Under the pieces are notes generated by a model. That model saw only the letters and a program-made list of their open reading frames with translations. It made no database searches and was not told the origin of the DNA. Shown one piece after another: positions 29,101 to 38,742 of a DNA stretch of 64,000 nt. This DNA comes from Pycnococcus provasolii (lineage: Eukaryota > Chlorophyta > Pseudoscourfieldiophyceae > Pseudoscourfieldiales). The stretch spans positions 124,001-188,000 of the forward strand of contig CP150562.1 in assembly GCA_049487715.1 (NCBI GenBank). The letters are read 5' to 3'. The number at the start of each line of letters is the position of its first letter. Position 1 is the stretch's first letter. A program made the position numbers and the translations under genes.

Positions 29101-29686
29101 CACGTTAACCTTAGCATCCGCCAGCATGGCACCGGCATTATCGCCACCGCGATTAACGGCTGCTACCGGTATCTAGGCAAGAAGATTTCCATTCTGTCAG
29201 CCTTCCTGTACGATGACCACGTGAGGTCTAGACTTGCACGCGAGCTCAAGCATGCGGAGGAGGCACTGCAGCGCCAGGGATACAAGGCGACGCTTGGGCC
29301 ACGCGATCGGCGAAGTGGCAGCAGCGGCGGTGGCTTTCAGTCGCGGTATCGCTCGCCGTTTGAGCGCAGGTTAACGCTCGCCGGGCGCGACGGCCCCAAG
29401 AAAGGTGGGCCATCGTCGTCGTCGTCGTCGGATGCCGACGCCGCCGAGCAGACGTATCCGTACGCGCGCGCGGACGAATTCGTTCGCGAGATTCGAAAGC
29501 TTGGCGTTTCACGCGACGGATCAAGCTACCTGGATCGCTGCCGTCGTCTCATCACGGAAATTGGCAACTGTCTTGGGTTCGTTCGCCTCGTGCGCCTTGG
29601 TATGGCACGCCGATCAGCCTCCGCAGCGGCACTCGCGCGATCGGCGAAGCGCATGCAGGCCACGAGAGGCGGTGCCGCCGACAAGT

Positions 29687-29719
<33 letters not shown>

Positions 29720-30394
29720 GCATCGACACCGCTTTTCGGCAGGCGGCTGAGGACGCGGGACTTGGCGCGAGCGTCGTCGACGCGGCGGGTCTTCTCGATG
29801 CGGCGGCGGCGGAGCTGAGCTCAGATGCCGGCGGTGGTGCAAACTACCTGCAGCTTCTCACGCAGGCTTTTATGGGGGAATTGCGCGAGAATGAGGCGAA
29901 TGCGCACTTCCGATCCTTCTATGCACTCGTTCCCGCACTCTGCGTGTCCGCCGCGGATGCGATGGTGGCGTCGCGTGCAGCAATTTCGCGCTGGCGTGTG
30001 GGCACAACCGCGGGCGGGCTTTCCGCAGGCTCCTGCGGCTGATGGTGCCGCCAGCCTTGCGGGCGGCATCTCCGCATCCTCCGCGATGGACGTCTGCGTG
30101 TACGACGACGGCTTTGCGCTCGGTGTGGCTTACATTCTGCAGGTTCTGGGCCAGTGGCCAGCATTCGAGGCGCTACGTTGGTTCGACTCTCTTGGCGCGC
30201 ACTTTTCAGCGGAACATCGTCGCATCGTGTCGATGAAGAGCGGAGCTGGAGGTGGCGAGCTAAGCGAGGTGGAGCGAGCGAATCGCGATTTGCTCCTGAA
30301 CAGGCTCGACGACTCGAAGGCGGAGCACGAGCGCATCGAGTGTGGCCTTGTGTCAAGTCGCGTGCTGTTTGGAGACGACAGAAGGCAGGGTTGA
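26136..30394 (+). CDS. WASHC4: WASH complex subunit 4 (SWIP)
   Basis: I read join(26136..26615, 26695..29964, 30029..30394), 1371 residues. Intron 1 (79 bp, GTGGAG..AAGCAG) and intron 2 (64 bp, GTGGCG..CCGCAG) restore the reading frame; other donors such as GTGTGG or GTGGGC are possible for intron 2. Conserved SWIP blocks include VMRNVHVFCARYGYSLSGQC, IRQHGTGIIATAINGCYRYL, LYDDHVRSRLARELKHAEEA, KLGVSRDGSSYLDRCRRLI, NEANAHFRSFYALVPAL, and YDDGFALGVAYILQVLGQW. SWIP is the large scaffold partner of strumpellin in the WASH complex, which drives Arp2/3 actin on endosomes. It is larger than human SWIP (1173) through Ala/Ser linkers. It ends 72 bp from the converging EF-hand gene. Confidence 0.9.
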
Positions 30395-30466
30395 GACTCT
30401 GGAATTTTTGAACGATTTTTTACACAGATATTTTTTCTTCTTGAACGATAAAAAAAAATCTTTTGT

Positions 30467-31669
30467 TCAAAACACCGTCTTCAAGTTCAACGGCTCTCCC
30501 AAAGCCAAGTAGTACGTCGTCGCGTCCGTAGTCCCAGCACGAAGCGGGTGAAAGTTCTTCTCAAAGGGCACCGGAACGTCCTTCAAGAAAGCCTTGCGAA
30601 GGAGGATCGCCCTACCCGCCTGCGTGAGTGGCAGCTTCGCCCGGCTCGGCATGAAGGATCCGGCGTTCGCAGCACGGCGAGCGGGAGCGGCGTGTCCACC
30701 CCTCAGTGCGCCCTCGAGGCGTACACGCGTTCCGCTCGGCGCGCCAGGTTTGGCTGGCTGGTAGATCGCCTCGATGCCAACGGGCATCGACGGCGGCGGC
30801 GGATGCTGCGTTGTTTTCGACTTGGCGGTCGCGACGTTGCGCAGAGCCTGAAAGCGAGCCTGCGCGTGAAAGCCGACGACGAGTTTTGACTCGGACGCAG
30901 AGGAGGTGGGACGGGCACCGTGCAGTGCTGCAAGCCTTTCCGCCATTTCGAGATCGCCACTGGACTGCGGTCCTCGCTCGACGAGCTTTTCGTCGGGCGT
31001 CATGGCGATATCTCTCGACCCGCACGCGGTGGACACACGCGACGGCGGTGGCCAGTTGAGTCTCTGCGAGCTTGGCGTGAATGGCCTACTTTCTCGTCGT
31101 CGCATGCTCTGCGCGACGATAGCCGCCGCCTCCTCTTCGAGCAGAACTTCGGGTGGTTCTGCTGTTGCGGCACGCGAAGTCCCTCGACTGCGAAGGCTCT
31201 GCGCCTTCCACGTCCAGGTTGCGTTTCTCGTCGTGACGGCTGGCGTGCTAAATCGGCTCGTCGTCGCGAGTGCGGAGCTGCTCCTTCGCTGTGCCTTTTT
31301 GACGCCATCCTCCATCGTGGGCAGGTACAGGCTATCTGTTCGCAGCAGGACGCACGCGAGCTCGACCCACGCGTCGTTGAAGGTTCGGTACTTGTACCTT
31401 CCCGTGAGTGCGGCGTGCACCTCGTTCTCCTCGAGGAACCCGTCGCCTTCGAAGTCCGCCTCGCTGAACTGGTCGTGAAGCCTGTCAAAGTCGTACAGCA
31501 GGTAGTTTCTGATGAGCGCGTGTTTGATTCCCTCCTCGGTGACCTTGTCGCACCCCTTGGGTCCGACCGCGTTCATGAAGAGGCGCGCGACGCCGTGCTT
31601 GAGCTCGCGGCGTCGCGACGCCTGCGCGAGCGCGCCACCCACCGACGACGCGCCTATGGACGTTGGCAT
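30467..31669 (-). CDS. EF-hand-containing protein of unknown role
   Basis: Encodes 400 residues from ATG 31669. An alpha-helical N-terminal half contains one EF-hand-like loop (DFEGDGFLEENEV, about residue 72), preceded by a paired helix-rich segment that may be a second, degenerate hand. The C-terminal 250 residues are basic and Ser/Arg/Pro-rich, likely disordered, ending in a short conserved-looking tail (LGEPLNLKTVF). No signal or membrane helix. Such architecture is common in axonemal or cytoskeletal EF-hand proteins, but this is only a guess. TGTAAA lies downstream. Confidence 0.8.
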   Translation of the reverse strand: MPTSIGASSVGGALAQASRRRELKHGVARLFMNAVGPKGCDKVTEEGIKHALIRNYLLYDFDRLHDQFSEADFEGDGFLEENEVHAALTGRYKYRTFNDAWVELACVLLRTDSLYLPTMEDGVKKAQRRSSSALATTSRFSTPAVTTRNATWTWKAQSLRSRGTSRAATAEPPEVLLEEEAAAIVAQSMRRRESRPFTPSSQRLNWPPPSRVSTACGSRDIAMTPDEKLVERGPQSSGDLEMAERLAALHGARPTSSASESKLVVGFHAQARFQALRNVATAKSKTTQHPPPPSMPVGIEAIYQPAKPGAPSGTRVRLEGALRGGHAAPARRAANAGSFMPSRAKLPLTQAGRAILLRKAFLKDVPVPFEKNFHPLRAGTTDATTYYLALGEPLNLKTVF

Positions 31670-32969
31670 ATTACACTAGACTAGAGGTACTTTTCGTAAC
31701 TTAGTGAGCCGCTTACTATATAGTTATATATATGTGTGGATAGATAGCAAGGTAAGGGTAAGGGTAAGCTTGAGCTTGAGCTGAGCTCTGACCTTGCACC
31801 GAACGCAGCAGACGAAGAAGAGTGGTAATGGCCGAGACAAATAAATGTCGACTTGATGTGACTTGATGTGATGGGTCCCACACTCCCACCCAGTCGTCGG
31901 CCGGGTCGCCTGTAGTCGCCGTTCGTTCGTTCCCCCCCGTTGCAAGTTGCAACGCGGGTCCCGACGAGAATTCACGCCGTCGCAAAGGTCCGTTGCAACT
32001 CGCAAGTAGGTAACTCATCGACAAAAGGGTCGGTAAAGGTACTCGGTCGCCCTGCCCCCCCTTCCCGTCAGCCCTTCCCGTTGACTGCACGGGATGCCAC
32101 TACCTTTATCAAGCAAGACCAAGGCCAAGCAACAGGCGAGATTTCCTTGTACTATTCCTCGGTCCTGCCAACTGCCAACTGCCAAGTACATAATTCGTTC
32201 CGGCATAACATCCGGTACAATAGACTATCCTGACTGACGGCTAGGTAGGAACTACAGTAGGAAGCCTAAGGCTTAGTACTATGTAGTTGGTAGGTATCAC
32301 GACCTGGTATTTATCACGGCAATTATTACGGCAATTAGTAGCAGGTCCCAACCCAATCAGTCCATCCCAACCACCATGGGGGCCGGTCATCCCTCATCCC
32401 TCTCATCAGGCGACAAGCACAATCCACTACCTTACCGGGTACAGGCAGACAGGTAACTTACTTAAGGCAGTCAGCAGCGAGCGTTGAGACAATACCTGTA
32501 GTAAGGTAGCTGTACTCGGTAGAGACGAGGAGACACTCCAAGTCTCCAACAACTGTACCAGAGGAAAAAGGTTACTCAAGGGGATCCCTCCTTGTACCAT
32601 ACCAATTTCCGTGTTTCGGGGTAGGGTACGTAGTACTATCTTTAGGCTGTTCTTTAGGCTGTTTTTTTTTGGCCAAGTTTGACAAAGCGATCGATGTAGG
32701 GAACGCGATCTGTTTGTTGTTTTGTTGGGTTGCGATCCGGTGTCCCCCCCGGCCAGTCCCCCGGCCCCGGATTTCTCGCCCCCCCCGGCGATCTCCCGGG
32801 CGGATAACAGGGGTCCCGATCCCTCCCTCCCTCCTGCCCGAGGGAATCAGGGAGGGACCCCGTGCCCCCCCCCCTCCCCGTGCCCCGGGGTTCTCTCCGC
32901 CTATTAGGAGCCTATTCCCCGTCCTTCTCCACGCGCTTCATCCTCATCCTCCTTTAGTCTCAGCGAATC
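31670..32969. other. Long intergenic region, no gene seen
   Basis: About 1.3 kb without a supportable ORF, between two divergent starts. The left half is lower in GC, with GGTAAGGGTAAGGG-type degenerate repeats near 31750-31770 and many short TAC/GTA-rich motifs. The right part (32730-32900) is C-rich with long cytosine runs and CCCCGG clusters just upstream of the FLU gene. It could hold both promoters. Confidence 0.6.
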
Positions 32970-34052
32970 ATGGCGCCAGCGTCGTCCTCCCTCTCCCGCT
33001 CCCGGTTTCAGGGATCTCGCTTTTCAGCATCTCGCCATCCTGCTTCTCGCTTCTCACGTCGTGCAGCAGCGCGAGGCCTTCAGGCTCATCATCACGAACA
33101 GTCCTCGCCGTCGTCGTCGTTGTCTTGTGACTCCTCCTCATCATCCTCGTCCCCATCGTCATCTCCATCCACATCACGCCCGGCTCAGCCTCGCTCCGCA
33201 CTTTTACGCACGCTCCTGCCCACCGCATTGGTGAGTGGTGCACTCACGTTAGGACCGCTCGCAGAAGCCGCACGAGCGGCGCAGAACTCCGCGGAGATGT
33301 TCGTCGCCGACCCGGACCTGCAACTTGACAGCGACTTCTACGTCAACTTCGACGGATTCGAGGTGGACCACAAGACGATCGTCTACCTCGTCGTGCTCGG
33401 GCAGTTCATCGGGTTCGTCGGCGCGCTCGTCAGCGGCATTTCGGCGAAAAATAGAAAGGAGGAAATCGAAAGGCTCGCGGCAAAGCTCCAAGAAGTCAAC
33501 AGACAGCTCAGGCAGCAAAGCCGAAGCAAGCGAACGGGACAGTACAGCATGGAGGACGAAAAGGCGCTCAGGAGCGTCGACGCGTCGTCGGACGAACTCG
33601 CGGAGCAACTCCTAGTCAGCCTGCGAACAGGCAAGAACTTGCTCAAGGATGAGGACAAAGGAGAGGCGGCGCTCGCGGCTTTCGACGAGGCTCTTGCTCT
33701 CACCATCTCACCGGCAGCGAAAAGCGCCTTGGAGAGCCAGCCCAAGGCGGAGCGAAAGGCAAGGCGAGGGCGCGGCGCGGCGCTTGCACAGCTGCACCGC
33801 TGTGCCGACGCGCTTGTCGAGCTCAAGCAGGTGCTAGCAATCTCCGAGAGACTCCACGACTCCATCGGCGTTGGCGACGCGTACGGCGTGATTGCCGACC
33901 TGTACACTGAGCTGGGGGATCTCGAGGAGGCTGGAAAGTACTACGACCTGTACATCGCCACGCTCGATGACGAGGATGTCAACATGGACGACGAGTCCTT
34001 CTCAGACGAAATAATCAGTGCGTTTGATCTAAATGGAATCGAAGTCAAGTAG
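32970..34052 (+). CDS. FLU: FLU, negative regulator of chlorophyll biosynthesis
   Basis: Encodes 360 residues. Order: Ser/Arg-rich transit peptide (1-70), a hydrophobic segment with an AARAA end (~78-105), a membrane helix (TIVYLVVLGQFIGFVGALVS, ~136-157), a coiled coil with a basic start (AKNRKEEIERLAAKLQEVNR, ~160-190), and a TPR domain (~215-350) with the family-typical IADLYTELGDLEEAGKYYD. This layout matches plant FLU and Chlamydomonas FLP. FLU binds glutamyl-tRNA reductase through its TPRs and, with protochlorophyllide oxidoreductase and the cyclase, stops 5-aminolevulinate synthesis in the dark. Located on plastid inner or thylakoid membrane. Confidence 0.93.
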   Translation: MAPASSSLSRSRFQGSRFSASRHPASRFSRRAAARGLQAHHHEQSSPSSSLSCDSSSSSSSPSSSPSTSRPAQPRSALLRTLLPTALVSGALTLGPLAEAARAAQNSAEMFVADPDLQLDSDFYVNFDGFEVDHKTIVYLVVLGQFIGFVGALVSGISAKNRKEEIERLAAKLQEVNRQLRQQSRSKRTGQYSMEDEKALRSVDASSDELAEQLLVSLRTGKNLLKDEDKGEAALAAFDEALALTISPAAKSALESQPKAERKARRGRGAALAQLHRCADALVELKQVLAISERLHDSIGVGDAYGVIADLYTELGDLEEAGKYYDLYIATLDDEDVNMDDESFSDEIISAFDLNGIEVK

Positions 34053-34109
34053 GTTGCGTTGCAAACATCACGAACATTTTCGGGGGTTTGGGTTGAGAGC
34101 TACCTTTAA

Positions 34110-34195
34110 GGATCGCTCATTCAGTAATGGAACGCGAGTCCTTCTTTGTCCAACTCTTTGTCCAACGGTCGTCGTCGTCCATTCACACAACACAA
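34110..34195 (+). repeat. Convergent-intergenic element, copy 2
   Basis: GATCGCTCATTCAGTAATGG followed after ~30 bp by GTCCAACGGTCGTC and an extra GTC pair, then CCATTCACACA. It lies between the FLU stop and the EH-protein stop. It also has a duplicated TTTGTCCAAC inside. Confidence 0.85.
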
Positions 34196-34285
34196 CACTA
34201 TCTTGGAGTTACATCTCTCTTTTTCACAACTAAAAGCTTCTTCGCACAACTGACGACGGCAACATGTTCTCGTCGTCACTTATCG

Positions 34286-35602
34286 TCACATCGCGCCTGC
34301 ACTCACAACCGTGAAGCCCTCGTCGCGAAAGTCCCAGTCTGCAACCGCCACGGACTCGTCGAGGCGTGCGCCTGCACCTTTCATCGCCGCCAGCTCCACC
34401 TCGAGCTGAATCACACGCGCCATCGCTCCCTCGAGCTCCGACATGGTCGCTGTCAGAGCCGCGTTAGCAGCTTGGAGCTGCTCGCGTGTCGCCGCATGCG
34501 CCTCCTCCTCCTTAGCCAATGCCGCGCGTGACGCCTGCATCTCGCCGCCTGCAGCTCGCGCAGAAGGCTTGGCAGCCTCGCGTACGTACCGCTCGATGGC
34601 GTTCCGCCATTCGAGCGGAACAACGCCGCGAGCCTGCAGTGCGGGAAAGTCGGCACCCTTCATGCTCGCACTCACGATGACGTGCAGGAGAAGGAGCCAA
34701 TTCGTGAGTGGGACGGCTGTCGCCGACTGCTCGACGCACAGCTGCCAAGCGTCACGCATAAGCGTACGATCTGGAGGATCCTGCTTCTCTGACGCCATAA
34801 ATTCCGCAATCGCCCCGGGAACCTGTGCGCAGGGCAACCCACCACTCGCTGCGGCGCCCGAGCGCGCGTAGAACGCGTACGCGCTTGCCATAGTTTCAGG
34901 CTTTGGCTTCTCCCAACTTGACATGCCACTCATCGGCTGCTGCGTTGGCGGCACGGCTGACGGCGGCAGCGGTGGTGGTGGGGACGAGGCAAAGTCATTT
35001 GGTGGTGGTGGCGGCGGCGGCGGCGGCGGCGATGACTGTTGTTGCTGCAAAGGCAGCATTGCTGGTGCCGTGAACGCTGCAGGCTGTGCTACCTGCTGCG
35101 GTGGCTGCTGCATTGGCGGCGGTGGCGGCTGCTGTTGCTGCGTTGGCGGCGAAAACGCCGGTTGAGACACTGTAGGTGCCGCGAACGCCTGTGCAATCTG
35201 CGGCGGTTGCTGTGGAGGCGCCTCTTGCGTTGGAATAACAGCCGTGAGTGCACTTCCCGTGGCTGGAGGCACGCCGTCCATGCGAGGCAAGGCTGCCGCC
35301 GGCACCCCCTGATGTGCCTGCTGAAAGACGGCGCGCGCCTCCGCCGGGTTAAACGGCGCTCGCTGCGCGTAGGCGATTACGTGCATAGCCCCGTGAAACT
35401 CGAGCGGCGTGAGGTGCCCCTTGGCGCCGACGTCAACGCACTCCCATATGAGCGCGAGCGTGGCGTTCGGCAAGCCGGATCGCGCGAAGAATGACACGGC
35501 CTGCGCGCCTGCGAGTCGCTCGGCGGAGGGCGCGCCGGCGTTCGCCAACGCGAACCAAGCCGCGAACGGAGACGCGGAGGGCGCGGAGGGCGAATCCGCC
35601 AT
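34286..35602 (-). CDS. EH-domain protein with Pro/Gln linker and coiled coil
   Basis: Encodes 438 residues. The N-terminal EH domain (~10-100) shows LAGAQAVSFFARSGLPNATL and IWECVDVGAKGHLTPLEFHG. A Pro/Gln-rich linker with a 10-Pro run covers ~125-235. A second domain follows (~235-345), helical, EH-like but lacking a clear calcium loop. The C-terminus is an Ala/Glu coiled coil (~350-415) ending WDFRDEGFTVV. EH domains bind NPF motifs in endocytic adaptors (Eps15, Pan1, intersectin), so a role in clathrin-linked or endosomal actin traffic is likely. It sits 4 kb from the SWIP gene; no operon is implied. Confidence 0.85.
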   Translation of the reverse strand: MADSPSAPSASPFAAWFALANAGAPSAERLAGAQAVSFFARSGLPNATLALIWECVDVGAKGHLTPLEFHGAMHVIAYAQRAPFNPAEARAVFQQAHQGVPAAALPRMDGVPPATGSALTAVIPTQEAPPQQPPQIAQAFAAPTVSQPAFSPPTQQQQPPPPPMQQPPQQVAQPAAFTAPAMLPLQQQQSSPPPPPPPPPPNDFASSPPPPLPPSAVPPTQQPMSGMSSWEKPKPETMASAYAFYARSGAAASGGLPCAQVPGAIAEFMASEKQDPPDRTLMRDAWQLCVEQSATAVPLTNWLLLLHVIVSASMKGADFPALQARGVVPLEWRNAIERYVREAAKPSARAAGGEMQASRAALAKEEEAHAATREQLQAANAALTATMSELEGAMARVIQLEVELAAMKGAGARLDESVAVADWDFRDEGFTVVSAGAM

Positions 35603-35844
35603 GGCAACGGAGAATGGCAGAGAGAATTAAAAAATTTAACCCTACCCTAACCCCTTCCCGCAAAAACATCGAATGTCTTGAAAAATCTCACACATAGAGT
35701 TCTTAGACTATTATAAATAGAGGCATGTTTTAAAAAATACTGTATGTAACCTTGAATGAAATTTTTTTACAGTGATAAATAGATAAGTACTACTGACTTG
35801 ATAGACTACCTTAGACTTGATGATGGCGTTATTGTGCAAGTGGT
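35603..35844 (-). promoter_or_regulatory. Promoter-side CCCTAA tract and 3' spacer
   Basis: CCCTACCCTAACCCC at 35640-35654 lies 36 bp upstream of the EH-protein ATG (TTAGGG-like on its coding strand). The rest is AT-rich and carries TGTAAA (minus strand) for the downstream GAF gene's 3' end. Confidence 0.45.
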
Positions 35845-38742
35845 TTAGTGAGCGGACATGGATGAGTTGCGCCGTCCAACGGCGGAAATGGCTGGAGCCG
35901 AATCGGCCGATGACGCGTGCATCTTGCTTGTCAGACCGGTACCTTCGCCAACGGCAATCTGATTGTTCATCTTCTCGCGAAGCTCCGCGCGCTCGAGCAC
36001 CGTGGCAGCGACGGACGAGATTGCCTCAGCCACGGACGCGTCATCCGAGGTGAAAACCGGCCCTCCGAGCATGGAACGGCATTTGTTCACGAACTGCAGC
36101 ACGCCAAACGTCTGGTTCGATCCGCTTCTCCTCAGCGGCACGCAGAGAATGCTTCGCGTTTTGTAGCCTGTCTGCTCGTCCACAGACCGGTTGAAGCGCT
36201 CATCCAGCTGTGCGTCGTCGACGTGAATCGTAACACCGTCGTCCACGCAGTGCGCGGCGAGGCCGCGGCGCAGCTCCTTCGCGCGCATCAGTTCACGCTT
36301 GACGCGCTCAGCCTCCGCCTTTGCCTCAGCCGCCTTGCGCCGCCCCTTCGCCGTGGCAGCCTCGCTCGCAACCTCCATCAATGTCTCGCGAGGCGGGCTT
36401 TTCGCGCGCTCCTTCGGGTCGCACCATGCGCCATCCTCGACAAGTGGAACAACGATGTGGCTCATTCCCGTCACCTTTCCGCCCGTAAGCGGCGCCCACA
36501 GGCATCTCTTGTTCACGTCGACTAGAAATAAGCTCGTGCGATCCGCGCCAAGTAGGTTGCCAAGCTCGTGCACCACGCGCCGCGTTGCCGTGACAACGTT
36601 CGTGTCATTCTCACGCTCTGAACCCGGACCCAAGCTTGATGTCGCGAGCGCGAAGCCGTGAAGCAGCTTGCGCTGCATGAGTACGCGTGATCCGCCCACT
36701 GCGGAGGCAACACATATGGAGTACGCCGCCAGCACGTCCAGGTCGCGAGGCGTGAATTCCGTGTATCCCAGTGGCGACGGTTTTTTGTTCACAACCTGAA
36801 TGGCGCCGATGCACATCATCGTTTGGCGACCTTTCGTGCCGTCCTCATCGCTAGAGCCGCCAGCCATGAGCACATCAAGACCGATCGACGTGACTGACGT
36901 GAGTGGGTGGCACGCCACCGCCTTTGTGACGTACCCGCTTGTGCGGTCGACGTCCGCATTGAAGAGGTGGTGCTCGCGTGCGTCAGCAACGAGCATCGGC
37001 ATGCCAGTTGTGCAGCACTCTCCCACGAGGCCGTTCGGCTGGCCATCTGAGCGGTACAGTGGCAGGCGCAGAACCTGCCCGCCCATTCCTGAGCGTGGGC
37101 TGTTCTTCGGGCTTTGGTCTGCAACCGCGGATGACGACGTCTGGCTAACGACTCCCGTGAGCACGTGCGTGTATATCTCGCGCCCGTTCGCCATCTTCAG
37201 CCATACGCTTGCGCGGTCTGCTCCGCAAAGGCGTCCCGCCGCATTCACGCACTCGTGCACCAGCGCCTCGACGGCCTCCGCATCCTCCGCGTTGAGCGCG
37301 TCATTCATCCGACGCGCCATTTCGCGTATTTCAGTGTGCCGCTCCACCGCGCGTCGCGCGGACATGTTCAGGCTGTCGTGCGACATTCCGTCCAGCGCAT
37401 CCGTCTGCACTGCCGAATCGCGCGGAGGTTCGTACATCTCGTGTCTCCTTCGCGCGTCTTCGACCGCGTGCGCTCTGGACGTTCCGGAGGTGTCCAGCGC
37501 GGCAACCCAGCTGCGCTCACCAAATCGCCCTTCGGGAGGGGATTCGAACATGGGCTCAAGTGCCATGCACATTCGCCCGCCGATGTCAAGCGCGGCGCGG
37601 TCCGCATCGGTGAAGATGTACGCGTTGCGCGACTCGTAGCTTGCTATGATGCGTGCCTCAGACGGCGCTAGATTCACGACCTCCGTCTGCTTTCCCTCAA
37701 ACTTCGCACGTTGTCCTCCGTGCACGTGAATGCCCATCTGGTAGTCGGGAAGCACGTCCACGCGATTCACCTCCACGAGGATCGCGACGGCGGCAAGAAG
37801 GTTGGCCGACGTGCGCGTGCACAGTGGCCCGTCGACGCCGCCGTCGCGAAGCGCGAGGAAGATGGACTCCGATGCCTCCAGCTGCGCCTCTCCCAGCGCG
37901 GCTAATTTGGCAAGCTGATTGAGCGCCTTGCCCGCGCTCTGACCTCGTCGCAGGTCGCTGCGCACGCGCTCGACGAAGTGGGCGGTGTGCCTAAAGCACC
38001 GCGCGCGCTCCCATGCGGAGGGGAGGAGAAAGTCCCCGATGCTGCGACTCCCCGCTCCGTCCGCGTCGGCGTCTGCGACGCGCTTGCGCGCGTCGTCCTC
38101 GACAACTCCGAGTCGTAGGTCCGTCTTCATCGTTGCCTTTGGATCCCGCCGCACCGTTGCGGCAGACGCCCAGAACCGCTCGCGTCCACCGGACTGCGTG
38201 GCGGCTGCAAGCACCGCCGCCTCCGACTCGCGCACGCCGTCTCTGATCGATGCGTTGAACTTCAGCATGGACTTGACGCGTTCGACGAGCGTGGGTAGCG
38301 GCTGTTCCTTGTTTGCGAGCGTCGGCAAAGCTCTGGGGCTGCGGTTTGCGTTAAGTCCGGTTGGGTCTGTCCACCGCGATAGCAGGCCCGTTCTCCGTTT
38401 CGCGGGATTTTCGAGGAGTGCTGCGTCGTGTTGGCGGTCGCCACGTTCCCCATCCGCGAGCTCTGACGCTTGCGCCGCGAGTCCAGCTCTTAGCGGAGGT
38501 TGCGACTGTTTTGCGCGCGGGCTAAAGTTTAGGATGCTGGCTGCATCGCTGGACGCGGCGAACTTGCGCGCCTGCCTGTATATGGGCGGAGCGACGAGTC
38601 CGTCGTACTTGGCTGAGCCTGCGCCCCCCGGCGGTGCGCCCGCGCGGTCGGTTCGGTCCGTCAGCGCCACCACGGGTCCAGGTCCAGGTCCAGGTCCAGG
38701 CGGCGGCCTGGGGGAATGAAGAAAGGCGCCGCCTCCTTCCAT
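35845..38742 (-). CDS. Multi-GAF-domain protein
   Basis: Encodes 965 residues. At least two GAF domains are visible: the first at ~490-690 (GADRASVWL ... IGAIQVVNKK ... FTPRDLDVLAAYS), the second at ~715-920 (GADRTSLFLVDV ... VLQFVNKCR ... FTSDDASVAEAIS). A diverged third unit is possible at ~300-400. Both keep the NK...F pattern known from cyclic-nucleotide-binding GAFs (NKXnFX3DE), but the last Glu is replaced. No phosphodiesterase, cyclase, kinase or HD domain follows; only a short Ser/Ala tail is present. The N-terminal 300 residues are basic and low complexity. It looks like a cNMP or small-ligand sensor without a fused output. Confidence 0.8.
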   Translation of the reverse strand: MEGGGAFLHSPRPPPGPGPGPGPVVALTDRTDRAGAPPGGAGSAKYDGLVAPPIYRQARKFAASSDAASILNFSPRAKQSQPPLRAGLAAQASELADGERGDRQHDAALLENPAKRRTGLLSRWTDPTGLNANRSPRALPTLANKEQPLPTLVERVKSMLKFNASIRDGVRESEAAVLAAATQSGGRERFWASAATVRRDPKATMKTDLRLGVVEDDARKRVADADADGAGSRSIGDFLLPSAWERARCFRHTAHFVERVRSDLRRGQSAGKALNQLAKLAALGEAQLEASESIFLALRDGGVDGPLCTRTSANLLAAVAILVEVNRVDVLPDYQMGIHVHGGQRAKFEGKQTEVVNLAPSEARIIASYESRNAYIFTDADRAALDIGGRMCMALEPMFESPPEGRFGERSWVAALDTSGTSRAHAVEDARRRHEMYEPPRDSAVQTDALDGMSHDSLNMSARRAVERHTEIREMARRMNDALNAEDAEAVEALVHECVNAAGRLCGADRASVWLKMANGREIYTHVLTGVVSQTSSSAVADQSPKNSPRSGMGGQVLRLPLYRSDGQPNGLVGECCTTGMPMLVADAREHHLFNADVDRTSGYVTKAVACHPLTSVTSIGLDVLMAGGSSDEDGTKGRQTMMCIGAIQVVNKKPSPLGYTEFTPRDLDVLAAYSICVASAVGGSRVLMQRKLLHGFALATSSLGPGSERENDTNVVTATRRVVHELGNLLGADRTSLFLVDVNKRCLWAPLTGGKVTGMSHIVVPLVEDGAWCDPKERAKSPPRETLMEVASEAATAKGRRKAAEAKAEAERVKRELMRAKELRRGLAAHCVDDGVTIHVDDAQLDERFNRSVDEQTGYKTRSILCVPLRRSGSNQTFGVLQFVNKCRSMLGGPVFTSDDASVAEAISSVAATVLERAELREKMNNQIAVGEGTGLTSKMHASSADSAPAISAVGRRNSSMSAH

